64,000 nucleotides of DNA from Daucus carota subsp. sativus (GCF_001625215.2 NC_030387.2:992001-1056000), one strand, 5' to 3'; shown: positions 11,638 through 24,400, numbered from the stretch's first letter. Notes: generated by a model not told the origin, from the sequence alone. Translations and numbers: made by a program.

Positions 11638-13014
11638 CTAAACTACGCCTCCTTGGAGCTGCACCACCTTCTTATCATCCTCACTTTTAGGAGTCCTTTT
11701 CCAGTAAATAGCATAGAGTACTAGCTGCATCACTCCAAAAGTGAATCCCAGACCATTCGGAACCTGCAACAAGAGGTCAATTTGATTGTTTAAGCAACTC
11801 AAACCAAATATCAGAAATGAGAGTTACATGTCATGAACTAGGAGAATAACAATGTCTTGTATAAAAAATTACCACAAGGTTTACGTCAAATCTGAGTAAG
11901 CCATAGCAGAGCCAGCAAGCTCCATTAATGGTGCCTGTCAGTGAAAGCCAGAATGGCATGTACTCCACACTCTTTGTCTTGATCACTTTCCGCTACAACA
12001 AAAACAGCATCAGACCACACTACTTAGACAACGGTCACAGAAAAAAGTGTAGTTACACGTGCATGTATCAGGCACATCTGTTTTGACAGTAGATTGATGT
12101 ACTTACAGCAATGGTGAGAGGAGCCCCATACATCCCTATATTGAGAACTATGCAAATAGTTCCTACAATTCGGGATCTCTTCTTCACAGACGGTTCTAAT
12201 CCAATAAGCAATCCAGCAAATATGCCATAAACCACAAACTCCAACAGAAGTATACCTCCAACACGTAGCTGCAATAGACATCAAGGTAATGATACAGCAT
12301 AGACGAGATTTCAAGTGAGGGAGAGTGTTGAAATATATCATAAGATGACACTTAACGTTTTAGATGGACTGATTCTCAACAGATAACGAGATATTGACGT
12401 ACCCTTTGTTTATTGTCTTTGGCATAGATAAGAAACATTGAGAGATAAAACAACTCCATCACAATGCCAAATCCATTAATGATGAGAACCAATATGTTCC
12501 CCGGATGAACAAGCGGGGTACCATATAATACCCAGAAGAGACAGTTGATCATCGTCAGCAGATACGGGACCGGTTGGAACTCTTCAACTGATTTCTTCTT
12601 GAAAATTCTATAGAACGTTGGCCTGCACAAACAAAAAAAACACTTTCGGGAATAAGTTGTTCAAAAAAGTACATGAAATACTTGAAATACATAAAATTAC
12701 AACAAAATTGCGAAAAATGTAAGGAAGATCCGGAGAGTTTACGATGGAGAAAGAAACAAGAAGGCAGAGATGACATCCCCTGTCAAAGAAAATAAAGCGT
12801 CAGGCCATTAAAAATGTGCATGCATGCATGCAAACTAGAAAAGAGCATTTAGTTCGGTCGGAAAAAGCCATGTTCCCTAGAAAAGAATATCTAGTTCGGT
12901 CGGAAAAAGCCATGTTTCTTGTATCGCAAAGACGGAAATTAAAATATAAAGAGACTAGTAGTGATACTTACCGACTATACCAACAGCAGTACGGATAGCA
13001 TCAGTGTTCACCAT
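11638..13014 (-). CDS. SWEET bidirectional sugar transporter
   Basis: Six exons on the minus strand, all phases consistent: 12972-13014, 12743-12779, 12403-12622, 12107-12268, 11873-11992 and 11638-11763, giving 235 residues. The protein has two MtN3/saliva domains of three helices each (about residues 8-96 and 130-214) joined by a single helix. It starts [15 protein letters not shown] and contains the conserved [18 protein letters not shown] and [20 protein letters not shown] segments. SWEETs move sucrose or hexoses down their gradient across plasma membrane or tonoplast. The N terminus and the first domain look closest to clade II members (SWEET4/5/7-like, mostly hexose carriers), from memory of those sequences. 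The C-terminal tail after the last helix is short and basic ([12 protein letters not shown]), without the long acidic tail of some relatives. Confidence 0.93.
12839..12927. repeat. 42-bp direct repeat in SWEET intron 1
   Basis: The segment TAGTTCGGTCGGAAAAAGCC occurs twice, 42 bp apart, with similar flanks (AAAAGA before, ATGTT after). It creates a spurious plus-strand ORF. Confidence 0.85.
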
Positions 13015-14061
13015 GATTGCGAGAGGTAGAAATAAAGAGAAAAATCAAGAAGAAGAAGCAATGGATTACAAACAAATTATATTCATATGATTATTATATA
13101 TATGCAGAAGTAGGTTATGATTTGTTATAGAATTTTGGAGAATTATTTGGATAGAAGAGATAAGTTGTTCTAGTTTCACTCCAAGTCTATCTCGTTTCAT
13201 GTATATCATTTAGCGATCTACGTGCAGTCTTTTGTGGTTGACTAAAATTCTAACTTCATAAATATTCAAATTAATTTTTGTTATACTCCCGTTATATTAA
13301 ACGTAGCTCACATTTTTAGACTTCTAGGCGGACGTGCAAAATACTAACCCAAGTGATTTTTGTGAGTTATCGAGAGTGTTAAATTTATTCTATTTTTTGA
13401 CAAGCTTTTAATATCTATATAAGATTATGTATAAAATTAATATTAATATTACTCTTATATATTGATTTTAATTAACCCTCCTTGATATATTATTTATATT
13501 ATTTTTTATTTATAATTTGTCCATATGTTAACTCATGTGTATATAAATTCTTAATTATTATAATTTATACTATTATGTCTAGTAATTACTTTTCAGAAAT
13601 AATGCTTATATTATTTATATGTTCTAACATTTCAATATGTATTTGATTCAAAAAAAAACATTTTAATATGTGTCGATTATTTTTTAAAATTATTTTGATT
13701 ATGTGTATATGTAAGTTTAATTTATTTATTTAATATAATTTATTTTCTAAGTACATTATTTTAAATAATGTATATATGTATAATATTTTAAATTAATATC
13801 ACTTTCAATAAAAATATATTTATAAATAATTACTTTACATAATTAAATTATCTTATTATATTACAAAAAAAATATCTTATTGATATATGAAATTTCATAT
13901 CAGATATGAATATTATTATAACTACCTACTTTGACTAAGAGTTTCCAAGAGATTAGAGAATAGTAGCTCTAACGTTTTCCAAGAAAATAGTAAATCTAAT
14001 GTAACTTGGGAAGCAAACTGCTTTTATTTCTGGATGTTAGGTTTAACATGTGACGTAGGAA
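13015..14061. other. AT-rich intergenic region upstream of SWEET
   Basis: The first few hundred bases left of 13300 should contain the SWEET promoter and 5' UTR. From about 13260 to 13920 the sequence is extremely AT-rich (mixtures of ATATAT and TTTAAT) with no coding potential and no clear element ends. Confidence 0.6.
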
Positions 14062-14749
14062 GACTTAATTACCAAAAAAACTATATAATTATCGTGTTTT
14101 TTTCAATTTAACCATAATAGTATATTTGTTGCAGGATAATGCAAGTAACTTTTAAAAACTTTATTTTAAAAACCCAATCTCACTAGTTTATAACCATGGT
14201 TAAGTTAAAATTAAGATGAGTGTCACATATATTATCAAGTTATTAATTAAATTATTTGGTACATGGATTTTATTAATACTTTTATTATTTCATTAAGGGT
14301 GAAAATCCTAATTCACAATCTACACAAACACATAGCGTACTAAAACTTATGTTCGAAGGCGACGATGTTAGTGTGATTTTTTGAAACCACTGTCTATCAG
14401 CTACTATATATTGATTATTTTTCTTGCAATTTATATTAATTTATATTAATTGATAAAAGTTTATCATTTGAATTTTTATACACAAAAAGAAAATGTAAAT
14501 ATAACCGACTTTTTATGTATGTATAATAAATTATATAAAATTTTAAAATTAAATTAAAAAAATTTAGTGTCTTGTGCTGCACGTGACATTCATGTCAGCT
14601 ATGAATTAACCATGGTTAGATATTCATTAAAATTGGGTTATGTCAAATTGATTTTGTATTACTTAGTTGCATTATTCTGCAACAAAAACAGTTTTATGAT
14701 TAAAATGAAAAAATCACATAAGTTTAATAGTTTTTTTAGTAATTAAGTC
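14062..14749. mobile_element. Mutator-like TIR element, non-autonomous, 10-bp target duplication
   Basis: The element starts GACTTAATTACC and ends GGTAATTAAGTC-like (AGTAATTAAGTC), with imperfect terminal inverted repeats of roughly 100-150 bp. It is flanked on both sides by the perfect 10-bp direct repeat GACGTAGGAA (14052-14061 and 14750-14759). Length is 688 bp with no ORF. Long TIRs plus a 9-11-bp duplication are the signature of Mutator-like elements. Confidence 0.85.
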
Positions 14750-14804
14750 GACGTAGGAACTAGGAAGAGTGGGTTAATACTTAATATCACATCGGTCTTT
14801 CTAA

Positions 14805-14974
14805 TGTGTGCCCAAGGGCACACAATAATGACAAACTTTTATGAAAATGGGCTATTTTGATTGGTGGAATTGGTGTGAATGCAGGGGGGCCACAAACATT
14901 TATTACCTATCCACCAATCAGGAGCTAGTATTTTCATGAAAGTTAGTGAATATTGTGTGCCCATGGGCACACCA
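14805..14974. mobile_element. PIF/Harbinger-type MITE, TSD TAA
   Basis: Ends are TGTGTGCCCAAGGGCACACA and the inverted GTGTGCCCATGGGCACACCA, each itself nearly palindromic, enclosing 170 bp. The 3-bp duplication TAA lies at 14802-14804 and 14975-14977. A related element is at 44431-44602. Confidence 0.75.
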
Positions 14975-15411
14975 TAAAAAATTCGATATCACATTAACAA
15001 CAAATATGTTTAGATAATAATGACTTCTTTCTGAAAAAAGAATCTATAAAATATGATCGGGCTAATTATATGATTTGCTAGCAAGTGAGTGGTAACCAAA
15101 TCAACAGATCGTTTAACATCATACAAAGTCACTTTGTTTTATGAAGCTGGCTCAAACATTGCTCAATAATTCTCCCGAACTATGATCATATTGGTGTTTT
15201 ACTCCAAATTGCTTGTATCACTACCAGTAGGGGAATTAGCGTAATAGGATTAAAAATTAATCGGGACTCAATTATTTAACATTAAGAATTCATATTTTTA
15301 TCTTATAAAAGTAAACATATTTTTTTATGTGCTAGTGGTGCTATCCTTACTTTAAGTGCTAATAGATAGTAACTGAATACTCCGAGTTTGCATATGTCAA
15401 TAACATTGCAA

Positions 15412-15734
15412 GACTGATTCGTTATACACAGTCGCAAATATTGCCTTCTCGATGTAGACCATTATACTGTCACTCAGCCACCCATCCCCATCCGATTACG
15501 CAAATTAGACTTCACAATTTTCATTGCTAAGAATACTCTCTCAACAGTAGCTGTCGCAATAGGCAAAACAAGAGTTAACTCAATCAATCGATAAACAAGA
15601 GGATAAGCTGTATGTCTACGAGTCTTCACCATTTTAATTGCAAGCTCCCCTATATTCTTAAGTTCTGAAATATTGACAAAATTAATGAAGCCAATTTTTT
15701 TTTTGAAAAGAAAAGAAAAAAGTCTAGGGCTCAA
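15412..15734 (-). pseudogene. hAT transposase, C-terminal dimerisation domain remnant with frameshift
   Basis: The minus strand encodes a hAT C-terminal domain: AIKMVKTRRH, VYRLIELTLVLPIATATVER and LAMKIVKSNLRNRMG, the usual zinc-finger MYM/TTF-type hAT arrangement. After RNRMG the family motif continues (WLSDSIMVYIEKAIFAT) only in another frame, so there is a frameshift near 15478. No N-terminal domains or element ends were found, so this is a dead fragment. Confidence 0.75.
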
Positions 15735-15842
15735 TAAATTATCTGGGGCTCAAAAATTTTCTTTTCTTTATTTTTATAATATATTTATGACTAAAAAAAT
15801 TTCTATTGAAGTTTTTAAGTCTAGCCGGGGCTCAAGCTTCCT

Positions 15843-16040
15843 TCCGCCCCCGTAGTACCGCACCTAATCAATACGAGACAATCAGATACTACAACAGCCT
15901 CATGTTATCAACTCAGGGCCACCTTGATTGCCATGGCTTCTGCCAGAGACTTTACTTTAAGAAGAGTTCCATCTGAATCTCCTGCTAACAAACCAAAACT
16001 CATTGTATCCTTGTCTTCAAAACAGCCGCGTCAACTGAAG
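15843..16040 (-). pseudogene. RNase H-like (RVT_3) fragment of a retroelement, decayed
   Basis: Minus-strand pieces read VDAAV, then in a second frame MSFGLLAGDSDGTLLKVKS and SLAEAMAIKVAL, and after an in-frame stop EAVVVSDCLVLI. These match in order the three blocks of the plant RNase H-like domain found in non-LTR retroelement-derived genes. One frameshift and one stop make it non-functional. Confidence 0.55.
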
Positions 16041-16372
16041 TACTCTAACTATCCCAAATTAGATGAATTCGTTGACTTTGAGCGTACAATTTAAAGCTCA
16101 TTGACCGCATAATTATATTATTTATTTTTAAACTAGACTCATCATAATACAGCTGAATGACAAAATAATTTTTGCCAGCTGAATGTTATAAATTTTAGAC
16201 AATCTGATATCTACAGAGTTTTAGAATCATCGCTTGAACTTGTATATCTTTTGGCTTCTGCTTCTGTTGACCGCTTTGTGTAAATAAGTAGAAGCACTTT
16301 TAAAAAGCTGAGAGTGCTAACTTTTCTCTCACAGCTTCTACTTCTTTTCCAAACACTTTATTAACTTATTTA

Positions 16373-16572
16373 CTTTTCACTTCTACTTCATTTCTCTAGT
16401 TTAAGCAAGAAGTCACATTTTTGTTTAAGTAAGAAATCACTTTTTTTTTTAACAAATATGGCTTATAGCCTTCTTTTCACTTCTACTTCATTTCTCTAGT
16501 TTAAGCAAGAAGTCACATTTTTTGTTTAAGCAAGAAATCACTTTTTTTTTAACAAATATGGCTTATAGCCTT
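16373..16572. repeat. 100-bp tandem duplication overlapping a SINE tail
   Basis: Two copies at 16373-16472 and 16473-16572 share CTTTTCACTTCTACTTCATT, GTTTAAGCAAGAAGTCACAT, a T-run and AACAAATATGGCTTATAGCC. The right part of each copy is the 3' end of the SINE, so a segment spanning the SINE tail and its flank was duplicated after insertion. Confidence 0.85.
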
Positions 16573-16680
16573 ACAAGTGAGTATCTGTTCTAACAAATCT
16601 CGGGGTGAGCCAGGGTCGAACCCAGGACCTGGGACGACAAAGGATAAGCTCTTAACCACTTGAGCTATCCAAACGGCCCC
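16542..16680 (-). mobile_element. tRNA-derived SINE
   Basis: On the minus strand the head starts GGGGCCGTTTGGATAGCTCA. It carries an A-box-like TAGCTCAAGTGGTTAAGAGC (16648-16667) and a B box GGTTCGACCC (16613-16622), the internal RNA polymerase III promoter with tRNA-like spacing. A short body and a GTT-A9 tail follow. Target duplications were not found, probably because of the overlapping 100-bp tandem duplication. It does not fold as a full tRNA (no matching acceptor stem). Confidence 0.75.
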
Positions 16681-17399
16681 ATAAACTTGACAAAATGCAT
16701 ATTATCCTAGATATATCTGAATTGTTATTTTGACATTGCTTTCTTTATTATTTAGGAAGACTTTCATAATCACTCTCGATTCTTATTCTCTTTTATTGAT
16801 TGCTAATTAGGGTGGCTACCAAAGTTACAAATTACGACATGTGAAAAAAAAAGAATCTAGGCAAGGGTAGCAATTAGCACGGAATATCGTCTTCTACTAC
16901 ATTTGTTTCTACTGCATTTGTAGAAATATTGATTATTCACTAATACTGCTTTTTGGAGATCTCCCTCTGTTTTTAAAGTCTGAACTATATTAATACCTAA
17001 GTGGTTTCACACAGACATTTAGCTAACATTTGAAAATATGAAATTCCAAACATATATCAATTAAAATCGTACAAAGATAACAGGACATACATCTATATCT
17101 TTGAAATCGTTGTATCAGCTGAAAGTTCTTCGCAAATATGTTAACTGTAATATTAGGTTTCGCTCGATTTCTTTTTCTTAGTTGGTTAGCCGTTTGTGTT
17201 TAAATTGTGAATACATAAAAACGCTATTTCATATAACGTTCTAAATAAATTACTTATATTTTTAAATCAAAATATTATTTCACGAAGCATTTAGATTTTA
17301 ATATAAACTAATTATTTTGTGCAGCCTTTTTTTTTCCGAAGAAATTGAAAATACTACACGGTGACGCGTTCTGTTGTAAGAGTAAGACAGTAAGTTAAC
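16681..17399. other. Intergenic region, no gene recognised
   Basis: AT-rich unique-looking sequence with no supported ORF or element ends, apart from the left target duplication (17390-17399) of the next element. Confidence 0.5.
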
Positions 17400-18096
17400 G
17401 GGTTCTATATCAAAGTGCCCACCGAACTCGTTAAAATGTATCAAGTACCTACCAAATCTCCACGACGACTCATTTAACATACTAAAATCATTATATATAT
17501 CAGGCTGTTAATTTTTTTAATCTCTTAATGAAAGTATTTTATCGACTTGTGTTAACACCCCTGAACATGATTATTATCCCAAATTGTTTATCACCCAGTG
17601 AAACTGAGCGACTTACTTTCATTAACACTATGCTTCCTGAATTATTAATTTATTATTAGTGTAACAAGAACATGGAAATGGGTAGAAAAACACCTGAGTT
17701 TAGACTGGTTTTGTAAAACCTCCAGGGACTGCTCATAGATTTGAGAGGCTATTTATCTCATACATTTATATATAAATGATTCGAGGGACCTTGACCGAAG
17801 TATTGTTTGCGTATAGTCAGGACATCCCAAACTATTCTATTTCTAGTTGGTATATGAAGCTCTTGGATGGCATTCTTCAAGTTTAGTGTGCATGACAATT
17901 TAACTCATGCTTGCTCATGACAAGTTTAGTCTGGACCTGAGGAACATCACTGACGCATGTTCTATGTTCAGAGATTAAAAAAAATTAACAGCCTGATATA
18001 TATAATGATTTTAGTATGTTAAATGAGTCGTCGTAAAGATTGGGTAGTTACATGATACATTTTAACGAGTTCGGTGGGAATTTTGATATAAAACCC
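17400..18096. mobile_element. Mutator-like TIR element, non-autonomous, perfect 10-bp target duplication
   Basis: Terminal inverted repeats of about 130 bp begin GGGTTCTATATCAAA on the left and the complement GGGTTTTATATCAAA on the right; both continue CCCACCGAACTCGTTAAAATG. Both sides carry the direct repeat GTAAGTTAAC (17390-17399 and 18097-18106). Length 697 bp, no coding capacity. The TIR start resembles that of 25662-26045. Confidence 0.88.
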
Positions 18097-18243
18097 GTAA
18101 GTTAACAAATGTTACTAAGGGGTTTTTTTTTCCTCAAAAGCAACGTTAATCTGAGCATTAATTTATTTATTTTTATTACGAGGGGCTTTTTCCGGAAAAC
18201 GAGAGTCGACAAATAGTGAAAGTAGCTTAGAAGAGAAACAACT

Positions 18244-18457
18244 ATGAGAAGTGAAGTTGGAGCAGAAGACAGGAGATCAAGACACAGAGAGATGAAGAAT
18301 GAAATGTGTTTCTCGTGTCTTCAAAATCGAATTCACTCAGATTTCTCGGACAAAGTCATGTTTAATTACGCTCTCTCTACTTCTCCCCTACCTTTTGCCA
18401 CTACTGCTGTTGTTCAGGTCTCTCTCTCCCTCTCTCTCCCTCCCTCCCTCCCTCCCT

Positions 18458-18494
<37 letters not shown>

Positions 18495-21400
18495 TCCCTC
18501 TCCCTCTCCCTCTCCCGCTCCCTCTCTCTCCCAATTTATTAAATATTGATTTAATGTTTATATTGCTTTGCTGTTACAGTTAGCAGATAGTGGTGAGGAC
18601 GTTTCACCTCAATTTACATTGGTTTACATTCCGAAAAGTGACAGCGCTTGTCTTGTCAAGTACATGTATGATCCAACCTGCTCTTTAACACGAATTTTAT
18701 CGGTTTTTTGTAGTCTTGTTTTGTTTATATACTAATTATAACTTATTAATTAATGGGGATAGTTTATCATATTTCCAGTTTTAGTAGAAATTATAAAAGA
18801 ATTTTAGTTCCTTTTAAACCTGAGATTTTAGAGTTAGTGATGGTAAACGTCACTGAGTCCTAAGCTTTCCCTAGAAAGTTAGGATCCCCCTTTCATTACC
18901 CATTCATAGGTAATAGCTACCTCATTTTGTCTTTAATAATTAAATATTCACTTCCCACCTTTTTTTTACATTTTTTCGTTGCTAATAGATTTTGAATTTA
19001 ATAGTGTAATAATAATAGAGAGCACAAACATGGATAGTTTTTGGAGTTGTCATTCACTATTTTTTCCTAACTTACTAAAAATTTAATTGTTTATTATGTA
19101 TTTAGGGAACGTAGTAGGATACTCTTGTAGATGCGTTATTAAGTTGCTTAGTGCAAAACAATGCAGTATCTTAGTGCATTCCTTATAAATATCATGATAA
19201 GGAATCCTATTCCTAGTGATTGAGGATCACTATTTTGTATGTAAACTCCAACAACAATCCCTACTATCATTCCCTATTATTATTGTCATTTATAATAATT
19301 TATTTGAACTAGTAAGTGGGAAATGGCGAGGACCAAAAGTGTAAGAAGTGGGAAATAGTGGAGACCAAGAATGTAGAAATGGAGGCAAAATGAACTTTTT
19401 AGTTTAAAAATTGAATGAGGGAATGTCTAGTGGTCACCAGAAATAGGGAATGACTAGTGATTTTTGGGATTTCCTAGTGATTTAGGAATCACTAAGATAC
19501 TGTTGGAGCACCATTTTGTGCCACATTCCCTGTATTTGAGCTTAGGAGCTGATTTAGGGAAGCCATTGGACTTTCGCTTATACAGTGCTAGACGCTAGTA
19601 CTTATACAGTGCTAGACGCTAGTACTTATACAGTGCTAGACGCTAGTACACAATATATGATTTGAGCTACCTAGAGCTTTTAAAGCATCCATTAAGCATG
19701 GAGAATTGACATAGCTAATTTCAATGTGAAGTGGAGAACATGTACAGAGCACTCCCCAACTAAATATACTGTAATGTCTTTTCTCATTGAGGTTAGATTA
19801 TGATATGTGTGTGTGTAACTCTCTGTGTGTGCACACACTGCTTCATTTATTAGCGTTTTATAAGTGTTGGACTTTAAAATGACAATAACACTTCTTTCCG
19901 GAGTTTAACTAGATTTCTGCATATGAATATATGTTATGAATATGCCAGTAATGAGATAATGCTAATACAGATCTATAGATGCGTAAAGTAGCATATTTGA
20001 ATATTGTTGTTTTGCTAATTATATATTATTCTACAGAAGACCAAATATTAGTACTGTCTAATGTACTTCTCATTCTTCTTACAGTAACGTGCAAATTGGA
20101 GAAACTCTTGATGGTGATCGCAAAGATAAGAAAAACCACAGAAACTTATCAATAATGAATCAAGACAAAGCAGCGTTTGGTATTGAAAGGTCCGAATTAG
20201 AAGTTAAATCCCATGAATCTCAATGTTTCTTAAATGGTGGAGGGAAAACATCCTTTGGGTGGTTAGGCTGTGACACTTCCACCTGTAACTTTTCAGGTAG
20301 ATTTTCTTGTTTAAGAACAATTACTGCCTTGGCTCCAGTTTCTCAGATCGGCATCACTTCTTATCCTATGTTCAAACAGCTTGCTTTGAAGTTCTTATCT
20401 GGGGAGCTAGAAGATGACATTCTGTGTTCCCTTAGTGTCCTAATAGAAGGAAAAGCAACTGGACGAGACAGCGTAAATTTTCTTAATCTAGTTGGGGTAC
20501 CATCATTCGATGAGAATATCTCTCCCGGTTGTGTGAGGCATCCAAACATAGTTCCCATTCTGGGAATGCTAACATCTGCCGATCATGTTAATCTTGTGCT
20601 TCCAAAAGCACCGTATACTTTGGAGAATATTCTCCACTACAATCCCGGTGCCTTGAAATCTGACTGGCATATTAGATTTTTAATCTACCAGTTACTTTCT
20701 GCCGTTAGTCACCTGCATAGTTTAGGGATTACCCACGGTAGCTTGTGTCCATCCAATGTACTGTTAAATGATATGTGCTGGTTATGGTTGCATGTTAGTT
20801 ATGCCCAGCGGTTCCACTTTAATATAGAGTCTAAAAGCGAAGAAAGCTCCACTTTCCCCCCTTTAGAAATAGGTTGCTGTACTGAGAGATGCCATTCACA
20901 GGAACTGTATGCTGATTTGAAGCTATCACCATCTATAGACTGGCAGTCTAGTTTTAGTAGTTGGTGGACAGGAGAATTGAGTAATTTTGAGTATCTCCTC
21001 GTCTTAAACAAGTTGGCTGGAAGAAGGTGGGGTGATCACACGTTTCACACTGTTATGCCTTGGGTTATAGATTTTAGTGCAAAACCAGATGAAAATTGTG
21101 ATGTGGGTTGGCGAGATTTAAGGAAAAGCAAGTGGCGTCTCGCAAAAGGTGATGAGCAGTTGGACTTTACATACCTAACGTCTGAAATTCCTCATCATGT
21201 ATCTGATGAATGTCTCTCTGAATTGGCCGTCTGCAGTTACAAGGCAAGGAGGTTGCCTTTAAGTGTTTTGCGAATGGCTGTTCGCTCAGTATATGAACCA
21301 AATGAATATCCTTCTACAATGCAAAGACTTTTCCAATGGACCCCTGATGAATGCATTCCAGAATTTTACTATGATCCTCTAATATTTAAATCTCTACATT

Positions 21401-24400
21401 CAGGCATGTCTGATTTGGCAGTACCATCATGGTCAGGTACAGCTGAGGAGTTTATCAATTTGCATAGAGGTGCTTTAGAAAGTGAGAGAGTTTCTGGTGA
21501 AATTCATCATTGGATTGATACCACTTTTGGCTACAAAATGTCGGGTGAGCCTGCAGTTGCTGCTAAAAATGTCATGTTGCCTGCATCAACGTCCACAACC
21601 CTAAGATCAGTGGGGCGGCGGCAGCTCTTTACTCAGCCGCATCCTGCTCGTCAATGTGGTGCCAGAAGATATCATAAAAGTCTCAATGAGTCATGTTTGC
21701 ATGGGCTCAAGGCAAGCGAAGGGTTAGGTGAGAAACTTATTATTAAAACTTCATGTTTACAAGATTTAGAAGAAATGGATTCATTTTCTGAACATGCAAG
21801 GCATTTGAGTCCTATATATACTTTCCAGCCGAGGCATCATGTTAACAATGATCTTTCAGTAGAAGAACTACAAGCAGAGAGTTCAGGCATGCATATATTG
21901 AAGGAAGCTGATGCTTTCAACATGTATAGGACACCGACAATCATTGATTCAAATTATCTTCTTGAAAGTGTTGAAGTGGATAATGACTGTTTTCTGGGAT
22001 ATCAAGAGCTATTGCTATGGAAGCAAAATTCATCTTCTTCAGAATTTATGCCCAAAGTTGGTAAATTAGATATTTTTTCAATTGGATGCATATTAGCAGA
22101 AATTTACCTGGGGAAGCCTCTTTTCGATCCAAAGTCATTGGAAGCCTACTTAAAGACTGGTATCTTGCCTAAATTGATGAAGGGGCTTCCCCCTCATGCT
22201 GAAGTGGTTGTTGAAGCCTGCATTCAGAAGGAACAGTGGAGGTACAATACTAATTTGTATTTTAAACAATGGAAATTGAAATTTCTAAACATCTGTTGTG
22301 TTATCTGATGTTCTTAAAATTTATAGTCTTCATTCTTGCTACTTCTAAATACTCGAGTCTTATTTCTTATTTCAAAAATGATTAGGCGGCCTTCTGCCAA
22401 GTCTCTTTTGGAATCCCCATACTTCCCAGCAACAGTGAGCTCTGTGTACATATTTCTAGCTCCTCTTCAACATCTATCAACCATTGGATCCCGTATCCGT
22501 TATGCTGCGACTTTTGCAAAACAAGGAGCCCTGAAGGCAATGGGAGCGTTTGCAGCCGAAATGTGTGCACCTCATTGCCTAGTACTTATAGCAGCATCCT
22601 TAACAGATTCAGAAGGGGAGTGGGCTTTTATACTATTAAAAGAATTTTTGAGGTGTCTGGATCCACTTGCAGCAGGGACACTCATTGTGCCTGCCATCCA
22701 GAAGATTCTTCAGGCTAGTTGCTATCTTCAATGTTAGATGCATGGTTGGGTACAGAACTTTCTTCTTGACTTCTTACCCCATAATAAAATTCTTACAGGC
22801 TGCAGGTTATTCACATTTAAAGGTTTCTATACTGCAAGACTCATTTGTGCAGGAATTATGGAAAAGCATTGGTAAACAGAAATATCTGGAGAAGTTACAT
22901 CCTATGGTTCTATCGAATTTGTATGGTGTACTTAATAAGAGTACTGCTGCCGCGGCCTCTGTGCTGCTGGTTGGCTCTAGTGAAGAGCTTGGTGTCCCAA
23001 TTACAATTCATCAGGTTAAAGCAAATCTAAAGTCATCATTTTATTTAATAGAGGACGCCATTCCCTCTGGAAGATAGACACCATGTTTTACTAAATTTCA
23101 GATGTTATACAGACAATATTACCTCTGATTCAGTATTATGGGAAGGGTCTCTGCAGTGATGGAATTGACGTTGTGATTAGAATAGGTACTTAATTAGTTA
23201 TAGCTTTTTGTTTGATAATGGTGAAAATGCATCCCTGCCGATTCCTAGTTAATTAATTTGTTACATTTTCCAATTAGGTGTTCTTTTTGGGGAAAATTTT
23301 GTTGTCAATCAAGTATTACCTGTACTTCGAAGCATTGCTAGCTCATGTATTGACGCGTCTCGTGTTAATAAGCCTGAACCACTGCAGAGCTGGGGTACAT
23401 TAGCCCTTTTGGACTGCTTAATGACATTAGATGGCCTTGTGGTAATTTTGAAGGAGGAGGTGGTTGTAAAGGAGTTGATTGAAGTATGATAATTTTTTCC
23501 TTTCTAAGTTGATGTATGATATTTAACAAACTTTTGTAGAGCTGATTCCTTATATCATTTTTTGAGTATAGATATATCTGCATGCTGTAACACTTAACAC
23601 TTTACAGGAGGGAAATTGTATCTATGTACAGGTGCTCATGCAATCCACCACAGGAATCCCAGTGCTCCAGGTGATTTACATGTTCTTTTAGCTCACTCAC
23701 TTCAAATCATGTAAATTCAATTTCTATCCACAATTCACATATATTTTCATACACCTGGTTGTGCCAGCAGCATTGCAGCCCCTCGATTAAACTTTTTTCG
23801 TGAATATCAAGTTTCAATACATTTCTATATTTTTTTTTCATTTAAATTGTGGTTAGGTATCTTTATTGCCCAAGTGATAAATAAACAGCTGCTGGGCTAT
23901 TGTCCGTAGAAAGTGTGATTTGTCCTGCTGTTCTAGGAAACTTAATAGTCAGAATATATCGCTTATGGTTAGGTTTCAATCTTAATATGCCGTAACATCA
24001 TCTTGCTCATAGGGTTCATTAATTGCTAAGAGCCTAAGATGTAAGTAAGTGTATGCCAGTTTGTCACTGTATCCTGATTTCTTTCTTCTTTTTCTTTTGC
24101 CTCATTGTTCTCATTCCTAAGCAATTGCCAGGAAATACTTAGCCCTCTACACTTATTGTGTCTCTTTTACTATTGGTTTGATAGGCTGCTGCAAGAAGTT
24201 TAATTGCAGTTTGTCATCAAATAGGACCTAATTTAACAGCATTGCAAGTCCTGCCCAAACTCAAAGATCTTTTCAGTGAACTTGCATTCTCTCAGGAAGC
24301 TTCGGCTAGTTCTGCCTCTTCCGGTGGAAGGGTGAAGGATTGCAAGAAAAAAACTGACGAGGTTCCAATTGACAGTCGTATGGACCTTGTGTAGGTTTTA

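Noticed and set aside
12816..12998. Small plus-strand ORF
   Set aside because: It lies in SWEET intron 1 and owes its length to a 42-bp tandem repeat.
16600..16680. tRNA gene on the minus strand
   Set aside because: A and B boxes are present, but there is no acceptor-stem pairing or clear anticodon loop, and the sequence continues into a SINE body with an A-tail.
18244..18583. Serine/proline-rich ORFs extending through the CT-repeat
   Set aside because: The exon ends at CAG/GTCTCT. Read-through of the microsatellite is an artefact; the true exon 2 at 18580 fits in phase.
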